Of a stretch of DNA of 64,000 nucleotides, positions 56,272 to 64,000 are shown one piece after another. The notes under the pieces were generated by a model, which was not told where the DNA came from, ran no database searches, and worked only from the letters and a program-made list of their open reading frames with translations. The stretch is from Candidozyma auris (Eukaryota; Ascomycota; Pichiomycetes; Serinales; Metschnikowiaceae). Each line of letters begins with the position of its first letter. The stretch's first letter is position 1. The DNA is taken from NCBI RefSeq assembly GCF_003013715.1, contig NC_072815.1, positions 744,001 to 808,000 on the forward strand. The letters are read 5' to 3'. The position numbers and the translations under genes were made by a program.

Positions 56272-56803
56272 CGGAGACGTGCATGATGATGGTTCCAAAC
56301 GTGTTTCTGCTTGGGCAGCGCCCATGACACTCTACGTCGTTTTCATACCTGACGTACGGGCAATGGAAAGGTCCCGCCGCTCAATCAGCATACCAGACAC
56401 ACAGGCCAACAGTATCCTACGCTCTTTCAAGTCCACGATACTGAGCTATTTTTGAGTCTGGATTTCTATAGTCTAGGAAGACTAGACTAACGACGTGTAT
56501 ACGCATAGTTTGCATTTGACGTACAGTCAGCATCATAAAGAACACCGATCCTTCTTTTCCGAAACCCTCAATCAGATTGAAAACATCTCAGAATCCTTCT
56601 CATTCTCAAGCCTTTTTTTTTCTACTCAAAAACCGCTCCAAATTTAGAAGCCTTGGATTGCATCAAGTCGTGTTTCAGATTTGGATCAACAGCCGTATCA
56701 GCGATCATGCAGGTGAAACATTTTTGCAACCATTACTCCCCCCTGCTGAATATAAACTGCAAGCGTTTCTTCATTCTACAGCACGACACAAAGGAGCAAA
56801 GAT
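56272..56803. promoter_or_regulatory. FUS1 upstream region
   Basis: A 530-base interval after DPP1. It contains the PRE at 56714-56720 and otherwise no gene-like frame beyond antisense and frame shadows. Confidence 0.5.
56706..56720 (+). promoter_or_regulatory. Pheromone-response element in shared 15-base context, FUS1 promoter
   Basis: TGAAACA at 56714-56720, 83 bases upstream of the FUS1 ATG, sits inside CATGCAGGTGAAAC, which recurs upstream of PRM1. This supports Ste12-type pheromone control and also supports the FUS1 identification. Confidence 0.75.
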
Positions 56804-57736
56804 ATGTCAACAGTTTATCAAGTGGTTGTGGCAACCGTTTCTCTGGGTTCAACCCCAACACGTACGGAGTCTACTGACTCTGATACCACCATCACCTTGC
56901 TCACTACTATCAGCACTACCACTTTCAAGCCTGTGAGCACCAAGCTGCTTACAACGCGGTTGTCGACATTCAAATCTGTGGTTCCGACAGAAAGTGAATC
57001 TATTTTTGATTCGGCAGGTTCGGAAGTCGCTTCAACCTCAACGTCCACGCTTTCCCGCAAGGCACAGACCTCAATGACGGTAGCAGAGACCATTCCTCCC
57101 GGAAGCAGCTCCAGTGGAGCCAAGTTAGGCTTAGCAATCGGTATACCTATCGCTGTGATTGCACTCTTTGTGTTGATAGCGTTAGCATGGGTTTTTTTGA
57201 AAAGAAAAATCCAGTCCAAGTCCACCGAGTACTTGACGTACGACCCTGAAGAGGCGGTTGGTGGAAAGGTTGCCTTTGAACGTCGTAGGGAGCCTCCACC
57301 GTTTTCGCAGACGTCCAAGGAAAGCATTTCCAAAAACTCTCCGAAGTTGAAGAGTAGACTTTCCCGAATGGTCAACTCCGAGTGGATTTAGTCCTTAGAC
57401 TTGAAGCTGCCTGCATTCTTTAAAGCGTTCAATCTCAAGAAAGACGAAGCGAATGATCAAGCTGAATCGACTACCTCTAGCCCTCAGGCCACTTCTTCCT
57501 ACAAGTCCAAGAGACCTCCTTCTTTAAAGCTTGCGGTTAGTGATCTGGAGACATTGACGCCAGATACTTCATTGGTGGTGACTAAGGAATTCACCAAAAG
57601 TGCACCCGGTGATATTTCTGTTGTGGTGGGCGACATGGCAGTTATGAATTTCCAAAAGGATTCTTTTGCTCACGTTACGCTAGTCAATCGTGAAGGCTAC
57701 GGCTTTGTTCCCATGAGTTGTCTTCGCAGATATTAA
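56804..57736 (+). pseudogene. FUS1: FUS1-like cell-fusion protein interrupted by an in-frame TAG
   Basis: One frame runs from the ATG at 56804 to a TAA at 57734-57736 with a single TAG at 57389-57391 (codon 196). The part before it has a Ser/Thr-rich, O-glycosylation-type ectodomain without signal peptide (1-105), one membrane segment (108-132, GLAIGIPIAVIALFVL) and a basic cytoplasmic start. The part after it ends in an SH3-like domain (codons 257-310; VVVGDMAV ... REGYGFVPMSCL). This is exactly the Fus1 plan, a mating-projection protein needed for cell fusion. The frame stays coding-like on both sides, so the stop is recent, read through, an error, or spliced out (a 45-nt in-phase GTAGAC...TTAG intron is conceivable but weak). 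The label pseudogene is provisional. Confidence 0.75.
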
Positions 57737-57809
57737 AACGTTTATCTGAAAAGTTTTATAAATACACTAATACACATCTTGTTATAATACAGTGATCCGA
57801 AGATGATCT

Positions 57810-60800
57810 CTAATACTGACGCTGATATGCGCCTGGCTGACCGCTGGGGCCGTAACGTTGGTTGCCATACTGTCCTCCCTGTGTGCTTGAAGGAGGAGGA
57901 GGACGGTGGCCCTGAGGCTGCGCCTCATACTGATACACTTGTTGGCCATCTCCATAGGAGCGAATGCTTTGGGAGCTCATGTTGGGGTGTGCCGGTTGTT
58001 GAGCTATATTGTACTGGTGTGGTGGTCTCTGCAAAGGAGCGGAATATCCACCTTGCTGTGGTGCACTCTGGTAATTGGCATAGGCTCTTTGCTGGTAAGG
58101 GTGGCCAGAACGAGGTTTGCCTTGCTGAGCCTGGGCATACTGCTGGCCCTGCTGATATTGCTGAGGTGGGGGCAGTCTCACTGATTTAGGCTGTGACACA
58201 CTGGGAGGAATGCCAGTGTTCGTGACACTTGGTGGGATACCAGCACTAGCGTATCCTTGTGGAGGCGGCTGCTGATTACTGTACTGATACTGAGGGTTTG
58301 ATGGGTAAGACTGTTGCGCTGGTGGTGGTCTTGGAACCATTGGTTGAGCAGGCGGCACCCTAAATGCTGCTGTTGGAGCAACTGTTGGCGACTCTTGTTT
58401 TCTCTGACCATTATCTGGGCCAGTGATCACAGTCGATGGAACGTTTTGATTTTGTTGGTGCGAAGCTTGCGCCTTTGCTTGAGGAAGCGAGTTCTGCGAG
58501 CTGTTCGGTGACACAATATAGCGTGGTCTATTATGCAACATAGGAGAGTGGAGCTCCAGCGTCAAATTCTTAGAAGGCCTTGACTTTTGGAGATTGATTT
58601 GCTGACCCTGGGCTGACTGCTGAGAGTATAGACTCTGTCCTTGCTGGCTATATGCTTGCTGGCTGTACAATTGATTGCCCTGGGGTTGTGCCTGCCCACG
58701 CGCTGCACCAACTTCATCCTTGAGGCTGAGATGCTGAAGTTGGGGGACCTGTGTGGATCTTGGAATAGAAGCTTGCCCTTGCTGAGGGTACGGACGTCTT
58801 TGAGGCTGCTCGTTTTCTTCGTCTTCGTCCTCGTCCTCTTCTTCCGATGTTTCCTCTTCTTCACCACTGCTGCTTTCATACCCCCTCTCGTTACGCAAAG
58901 GTCCTTGAGTATCCACAGCTTTTGAAAATTGTCTGTTAAACTCATTGTATTGTGTCGTTGGAGACTGAACCAGTGACATACTACTATTCCTCTTGTCATA
59001 TCCAGGCACCTGAAGATTTGCAGAAGGCAACTGGGGTTCACGTAAGTTTTCAGAGTCTTCATCTTCCTCTGCAATATCCTCCTCGCTCTCACTGTCACTA
59101 CCTAACAAGTTTCTGTCATTTGTTGGATAGATGCCACGCATCAATGAGTTCTTTCTCATAAGAGTGGGGAGTTTATCCTCCTCAATCTCCTCGGCACTTC
59201 CCTTTAATATCTCGTTCCTGTCATGGAAACGGTCTGATGGGCTTTCAATTGTGGAGTACTTTTGGTAAATATCAGCGAGCTGCACAGACTTGTGGGGATT
59301 TGCAAGGCCCGTCATTGCAGCTCCACCAGCGCCCGCGGCACCAACAGTCAATGAACCTGGGTTTTGTTGACCTCTCAATTGAGCATCATTGAGCGTTAAG
59401 TTGTACTTGTTTCTAGACTGGTTGTTGACTGGTTGTCTTATGACGGGGTCAGGGCCCGGTGGTGGTGGTCTGTGACGCTGAGGCAGACGGTTAGCGTTGG
59501 CTTGGCCTGGCAAAGGCTTTTGATATTGCGCTTGTGTTGCTCCAGTCAGTGATGAACGAGGAGGCTCTCCAGGACGACCCATGGGTTGTGAAAGAGTAGG
59601 AAGAGGGCCTGAGGCATTCCTCGTTTGTTCGACCTTTTGAGGATTGGGCGATTCGTGTGGATTCGAGGGCATGCGAGATGCGGTGGGGCTGTTTCTGGGA
59701 CTCATAGAATTCAATGCACCAACAAAACCTCTGGAGCTTCCACAACCATTGTAGCCTTGAGCGAGTTTCAGTTTTAGAATACGTTTGATGTGCTCAGTCC
59801 ATTTCGCTTGATCCCATGACATGAATGCATCTGTTCCAGCAAGCGGGTGAAGATCACCCACCATAAGATAGTGAACACGAGGCAATGTAGGTAAACCAAA
59901 AAGAAGTGAGTCTGGGTCGACGCGATCAGCTTTCAAACGCTTTGGGCGGCCATAGAGACCGAAGGAGTCTAAAAGTGGGATCAAAAAACGAATCAACGTA
60001 TCGTAACCGGCCACAGCCGAATGCTGCTCGGGCATAATGAAAAGCGAAGTTTCTTCAGATTGCGCAGCAGCCTTCTTCGACTCTTTAGTCGACGGCAGGG
60101 AGAAGTTAATGGCACCTTCAAGCTTCATGATGGTACTCTTATCAATGAATAAAGGCAGCTGAGGATATATAGCGGTGACCATGGATGCAGATGTAATGGT
60201 TCCCAACAAGCTCTGTTTCTTCATCTTTTCATTGTCGTAAAGTAACACTCTTCCAGGGTGAAACTGTTTCTTCTTGTTTTGAGAGGGCTCAATGACAGCA
60301 TAGCACCGCTTCCATGCCATGCCCGAGCCATACCTGATTTTTACCCAATCAGAGTGGTTGTATCGCTTTTCCGCCAAGATGGTACGAATATCGGAGAGTT
60401 TCGATCCTCGAGCGGAGAGCAACGCCCCAGTGTAGGCTTCCTGTAACGAGTTGTATTCGTAGGTAGCCAAACGTAGAGCCATGTACCACTCGGTCAACGT
60501 CTCGTAGGAGCGAAATTGGAGAATGTATCTATTCTTCAACGTCGTGGAGACAATGACAACGTTCTCAAGCTGCTGTTTTGCCGCGGGAAGCACCTTCATG
60601 GCGTTGAAAATGGCGTCTGTGAAGTTCAAATACTTTGGTTTCGACGACGTCTCAAAGAGCTGTTCCGGCTGGTCCTTGAACTTGGCCAAGCTCGATGCGT
60701 CCCAGTAGGCCAACTGCGTTCCCGTGAGAATACCGTACACTTCTTTCCACTCTCTATCGCCAGCTTTGCCATCGGAATTCAAATCGTTGTACAACATGAA

Positions 60801-60974
60801 AATGCCCTCATGGTAGCGTCTATGGGCCTGGGCAGAGAGCAAGGTGACGATGGGCACCAACTCTGGGGAAATATCATCCTCGGCCGGCTTCAGTTCCGGA
60901 GAAGGCAATTTCAGTGAAGACGCGGATGGCTGGTCCTTTAGTGCCAGCTTTTTCGGCGACATGTTGAGCTTCAT
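57810..60974 (-). CDS. CAF120: PH-domain protein of the CAF120/SKG3 family
   Basis: The 1054-residue protein has a PH domain near residues 55-175 (HEGIFMLYNDL ... WKEVYGILTGTQLAYWD ... YILQFRSYETLTEWYMALRLA). A second conserved region follows (SDWVKIRYGSGMAWKRCYAVIEP near 210-232; LFIDKSTIMKLEG). The rest is a long low-complexity C-terminal half rich in Gln, Pro, Tyr and acidic patches. S. cerevisiae Caf120 associates with the CCR4-NOT complex and its paralogue Skg3 with bud-neck or cell-wall processes; this single gene corresponds to both. Two ATGs (60974 and 60962) lie close together. It converges on FUS1 with 73 bases between. Confidence 0.88.
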   Translation of the reverse strand: MKLNMSPKKLALKDQPSASSLKLPSPELKPAEDDISPELVPIVTLLSAQAHRRYHEGIFMLYNDLNSDGKAGDREWKEVYGILTGTQLAYWDASSLAKFKDQPEQLFETSSKPKYLNFTDAIFNAMKVLPAAKQQLENVVIVSTTLKNRYILQFRSYETLTEWYMALRLATYEYNSLQEAYTGALLSARGSKLSDIRTILAEKRYNHSDWVKIRYGSGMAWKRCYAVIEPSQNKKKQFHPGRVLLYDNEKMKKQSLLGTITSASMVTAIYPQLPLFIDKSTIMKLEGAINFSLPSTKESKKAAAQSEETSLFIMPEQHSAVAGYDTLIRFLIPLLDSFGLYGRPKRLKADRVDPDSLLFGLPTLPRVHYLMVGDLHPLAGTDAFMSWDQAKWTEHIKRILKLKLAQGYNGCGSSRGFVGALNSMSPRNSPTASRMPSNPHESPNPQKVEQTRNASGPLPTLSQPMGRPGEPPRSSLTGATQAQYQKPLPGQANANRLPQRHRPPPPGPDPVIRQPVNNQSRNKYNLTLNDAQLRGQQNPGSLTVGAAGAGGAAMTGLANPHKSVQLADIYQKYSTIESPSDRFHDRNEILKGSAEEIEEDKLPTLMRKNSLMRGIYPTNDRNLLGSDSESEEDIAEEDEDSENLREPQLPSANLQVPGYDKRNSSMSLVQSPTTQYNEFNRQFSKAVDTQGPLRNERGYESSSGEEEETSEEEDEDEDEENEQPQRRPYPQQGQASIPRSTQVPQLQHLSLKDEVGAARGQAQPQGNQLYSQQAYSQQGQSLYSQQSAQGQQINLQKSRPSKNLTLELHSPMLHNRPRYIVSPNSSQNSLPQAKAQASHQQNQNVPSTVITGPDNGQRKQESPTVAPTAAFRVPPAQPMVPRPPPAQQSYPSNPQYQYSNQQPPPQGYASAGIPPSVTNTGIPPSVSQPKSVRLPPPQQYQQGQQYAQAQQGKPRSGHPYQQRAYANYQSAPQQGGYSAPLQRPPHQYNIAQQPAHPNMSSQSIRSYGDGQQVYQYEAQPQGHRPPPPSSTQGGQYGNQRYGPSGQPGAYQRQY

Positions 60975-62361
60975 TTTGGCAGAACCAGCTGGGTGCTGAG
61001 TATTGTTGGAAGATAGTGGAATTGATGATCTCGGTCAATCAGACAGGAAGAAGCGAGTGTAAGATAGGAAAGACAAGGGGGCAAGCTGATGTAGAGGTTT
61101 TTCTCCTTGATATTAGAAGGCTAAAGGGGCTCACTTTGCAGCAAGTACAGTGGATAAAGCAGAAAAAGTTTAATTTCTGCTTCAACCACAAAGAGGTGTA
61201 GTAGTTATTGATGCAGCGGAAGCTGAGGTCATAGTGAGAAACCGATTTGGACGAAAACATTGGGTGCGAAAGCACCACCAAAAATCTTATGCTTAGTAAA
61301 CTAATCTCAAAACAAATAACATCGGCCGCACCGAACAAGGCAGCCCGTTCGCCCTAGACAGGCGCCGAGACACAAAGGTGGACCAAACACGGCCAAGTAA
61401 AACCATTGAAGCAAGAGCTGGCCAATCAGATGATTGGATTTTGTATGCTTGCATGAATTTGCACATATGAGTTCTCCAGAAACATTTCGTTGGCGTATCT
61501 CATTTTCATATGTGAGACCTTCTGTGGTTGTGTAGCGAGCAGCATGCACCCGACTTCACAGCAGCAGCGCTTTTTGTACATAGATCTCTCGTTTGCTAAA
61601 GCCACCGCAATAACGCCAACTAAAACGTTTAGCAAGAAGTCATCCGAAGAACAACCAAGGTTAAATAAAATATATATATATGAACACGTAAAAAATAAAT
61701 TACAAAAAGATTCAATGCAATGGCTGCGAAAATTCCCTGGAGGGTGTTTTTTCGGTCCCTCGCCAACTCTGGTAGCGCCTTTTCCCATTTCAGCCTGCCC
61801 AGGCCGCTCGCTCATGTGGACCACTGGGGCCCTTTTTCCGTGGAATCTCTTCACCCTTCTTCCAGGAGGCTTCACAAGACTTTGAAAAGACCAAAGCGAA
61901 ATTTATTATCTTCTTTTTGTCAATTGCGTTTTTCACTTTGCAATTCTTTGTGTCTCATCTATAAACACCTTTACTGTAGACCTGTTCTGTTAAGATCAAC
62001 ACCTAATAACCAACTGTCAATTTTCTGCCGCCGCAAGGTTCGCTATTTTCTTTCATAAAATATTGTATTTGTTCGTGTTTCGTTTCTTGCACTGCCTCTG
62101 AACTGCCCCCCTCATTGAAGCCCTGGCGTGTATTGCGATGTGGCTTCAACGATACTCGCTGGATATATGTAGTTTTAGTCGAAACACTTTACGTGCAATC
62201 CGCTTATAGGGTTGATCTAAACTGTCCAGCTTTTGGGCAGACCCCTCCACATTTATTTAGCTTAACCTCATTGCAACTAGCCTGCGCCCTCTTGTCGTCT
62301 GTAGATGAGTCACTTGGGCCCGTTACCTTTTATCTATCGAAATCACTCCATCTAGACTTCT
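60975..62361. other. Long CAF120 upstream / GUD1 downstream region
   Basis: About 1.4 kb. Open frames of 110-150 codons occur on both strands between 61426 and 62058, including an ATG-started one at 61720-62058, but none shows a domain and they contradict each other. A TA-repeat element (ATATATATATATG) lies near 61670-61682. Most likely a long promoter and leader of CAF120. Confidence 0.4.
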
Positions 62362-63774
62362 CTATGTTTTGTCAACAACCAGTTTGCCGTTACACCACAC
62401 CCTGACACAGTTTCTGTCGTCTCCAGTGAACACCCACTTGTAAAGCAAAGTAAGCAATTTCTTCTCCAACTGTGCGGTGCTTTCGTTTCCATGTGGCCGG
62501 TGGATATCGAAAACATCCACGTTGGTGCCCTTCACATCTAAATCTATCAATTGTGCATCGAACTTCTTGCCGGGTTCGATGGTGCCCACAATATTGGACA
62601 AATTGCAAGCTTTGGCTCCGCCTACAGTCGCCATGTAGAGAGCCTCTGCAATTCCAATCTTGGGGTCGTTCTCACTATCCATAGCCAAGTGGTGCGATAC
62701 CATCACCAGCGATCTGGCCACTCCTAGAATTGATTGTTCAACCCCTCCTGCGAGATCCGTCCCGAGAGAAACGTTGAGGCCGTCCTCATATAGATACTTT
62801 TTGACAGGAGCCTCTCCGCTGGTAATGAAGGAGTTTGAGCTGGGGCAGTGAGCCACCGAGGAGTTCTTGGCCTTAATGAGCATCTTCTCGTCTGCTTCCA
62901 AGTGGACGCCGTGTGCTAATATAGTTTTTTCGTTCAAGAGTCCAAACTTGTCGTATACGCTGGTGTAGTTTGCACAGTCTGGGAAAAGCGACCTCACCCA
63001 GGCAATCTCGGCCTTATTCTCAGAAACATGCGTCTGAATGGGCAAATCGTACCTCTTTGCCAATTCCCCCAATTCCTCCATGAGCTCTCTCAGACACAGC
63101 GGCGCAAATCTGGGAGTGATTATAGGACAAATGAGTGTTCTATCGTACCCCTTCTGCTCCAAATGACGACAATGTTCGACCAAGTCTCTCATGTTCGAAA
63201 CATTCTCCTCCATTGACTCCTTGTAAGTAGGATACGAGTCGTTGCAGTCCATACACACCTTTCCCACAAACGCTCTCTGGCCCTTCTCGGCGACGATGTC
63301 TGCGAAGAGCTTAGTCGTCTCATTGTCTACCGTGGTGAAGTACGATGCACAGGTAGTTCCATTGGTTAAGGTGCGATGGACCACTTTGGTGTAGATTTCC
63401 TTGGCCAAGGCCATTCCCTCCTTGGAGCCATTGAGCCTCGACTCGAGCTCGAAAGTGTGGTTGTTGAGCCAGTCAAGCAAGGGGAGATCAGAACCAATAC
63501 CTATATTCGGGTACTGGGAAGCGTGAATATGGGTATCTATGAATCCAGGCACAAGAAACGAGGCTTTTCTATCGGAAGTCTCGATGACGGTGATTTCTCT
63601 GTCACTCACTTCATTATGAGATGTGACGAATTCTAATGCCAGCTGCAAATCTGGAGCCAGCTTGACGAACTCAATGGTTCCGTTAGCATCGACTCCAACG
63701 TACTGGTTTGTGAGGATCTCGATGTCCCCGAGCTTGGGTGTGTGGACGATGTTTCCGTGGTAAAGAGTGTACAT
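62362..63774 (-). CDS. GUD1: Guanine deaminase
   Basis: The 470-residue protein is a zinc amidohydrolase converting guanine to xanthine in purine salvage. Motifs are the metal-binding GFIDTHIHASQYPN (about 77-90), SYFTTVDNETT and QTHVSENKAEI (about 246-256). LAHGVHL (about 279-285), HCPSSNSFI and the catalytic Asp in SLGTDLAGG (about 326-334) follow. The C-terminal amidohydrolase part has LYMATVGGAKACNL and PGKKFDAQLIDL. Length is close to the yeast 489. The ATG at 63774 is the natural start. Confidence 0.95.
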   Translation of the reverse strand: MYTLYHGNIVHTPKLGDIEILTNQYVGVDANGTIEFVKLAPDLQLALEFVTSHNEVSDREITVIETSDRKASFLVPGFIDTHIHASQYPNIGIGSDLPLLDWLNNHTFELESRLNGSKEGMALAKEIYTKVVHRTLTNGTTCASYFTTVDNETTKLFADIVAEKGQRAFVGKVCMDCNDSYPTYKESMEENVSNMRDLVEHCRHLEQKGYDRTLICPIITPRFAPLCLRELMEELGELAKRYDLPIQTHVSENKAEIAWVRSLFPDCANYTSVYDKFGLLNEKTILAHGVHLEADEKMLIKAKNSSVAHCPSSNSFITSGEAPVKKYLYEDGLNVSLGTDLAGGVEQSILGVARSLVMVSHHLAMDSENDPKIGIAEALYMATVGGAKACNLSNIVGTIEPGKKFDAQLIDLDVKGTNVDVFDIHRPHGNESTAQLEKKLLTLLYKWVFTGDDRNCVRVWCNGKLVVDKT

Positions 63775-64000
63775 TTCAGGACAGAAACTGATTCTTTTTC
63801 GAAAATAGTGAAGTATGAAATGTATTTATCAAACTCTTCGACGGAAACTCACTGGTGCGAGCCTGCCGCGGGATTGCCTCGGAGAACGGAATTGAGACCG
63901 CTGCTAAAAGAAGCGGATATGGGGCTCCTGGAGGTAGTGATGCTTTTGGTGAAGCAGGATCCTCTTAGGGATTCTGTAAAGCTTGAGGAAAAGTAGTTTT
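63775..64000. other. Window end, unassigned
   Basis: The last 226 bases lie upstream of GUD1. A + strand frame runs into a TAG at 63994-63996 and a minus-strand frame is open to the window edge. Neither is long enough to assign. A neighbouring gene may begin outside the window. Confidence 0.3.

Noticed and set aside
61426..62058. Frames of 112-149 codons on both strands upstream of CAF120
   Set aside because: Mutually contradictory, low-complexity composition, no domain; most likely promoter DNA.

Overview
This window is nuclear DNA of a budding yeast. Almost every gene has a recognisable ascomycete-yeast homologue, genes are compact and mostly single-exon, and there is one nuclear tRNA-Gly(GCC) gene. 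Several observations point to the CTG clade, where CUG is read mainly as serine. MGS1 has four consecutive CTG codons (44649-44660) in a Ser/Pro-type linker just after its zinc finger, and further CTG codons fall where Ser is the natural residue. The moderate GC content suggests the Clavispora / Metschnikowia / Candida auris side of the clade rather than the AT-rich C. albicans side; this is inference only. Proteins are described here with the standard code, so each in-frame CTG should be read as probable Ser.

Layout. 1-6.2 kb: tail of an unknown gene, TAP42, TOA2, spliced NHP6, DEF1. 6.5-15 kb: PBY1, TIM12, FBA1, MAK3, RXT2, POL30 and a possible unannotated spliced gene. 15-27 kb: an RFX-family factor, a coiled-coil protein, APM1, a GAS5-type cell-wall enzyme, RPN5, a spliced HIS1 with a Gcn4 site, RER2. 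28-42 kb: GIN4-type kinase, CCL1, EMG1, LCD1/DDC2, spliced RPL37, tRNA-Gly, TOS4/PLM2, OGG1. 42-49.7 kb: an unknown gene whose two overlapping frames are probably joined by a 40-nt intron, then MGS1, PRM1, SMT3. 50-64 kb: two small genes (a two-TM protein and a Cys-rich GCGxH protein), PSP1, DPP1, FUS1 with an in-frame TAG, CAF120/SKG3, GUD1.

Themes. Three introns are clear from splice signals plus family alignment (NHP6, HIS1, RPL37). All have GTATGT and TACTAAC, with only 6-8 nt from the branch-point box to the 3' AG. That geometry supports the proposed introns in two unknown genes. Two mating-fusion genes, PRM1 and FUS1, lie 8 kb apart. Both carry pheromone-response elements (TGAAACA) and share a 14-base element. 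FUS1 has lost, or conditionally expresses, its SH3 end through a single TAG. Genome-maintenance genes are numerous (POL30, LCD1, TOS4, OGG1, MGS1), and POL30 and TOS4 have MCB-like promoter elements. I found no mobile element, CRISPR array, or other obviously new multi-gene system. The strongest leads are the FUS1 stop, the hidden introns and the small genes.
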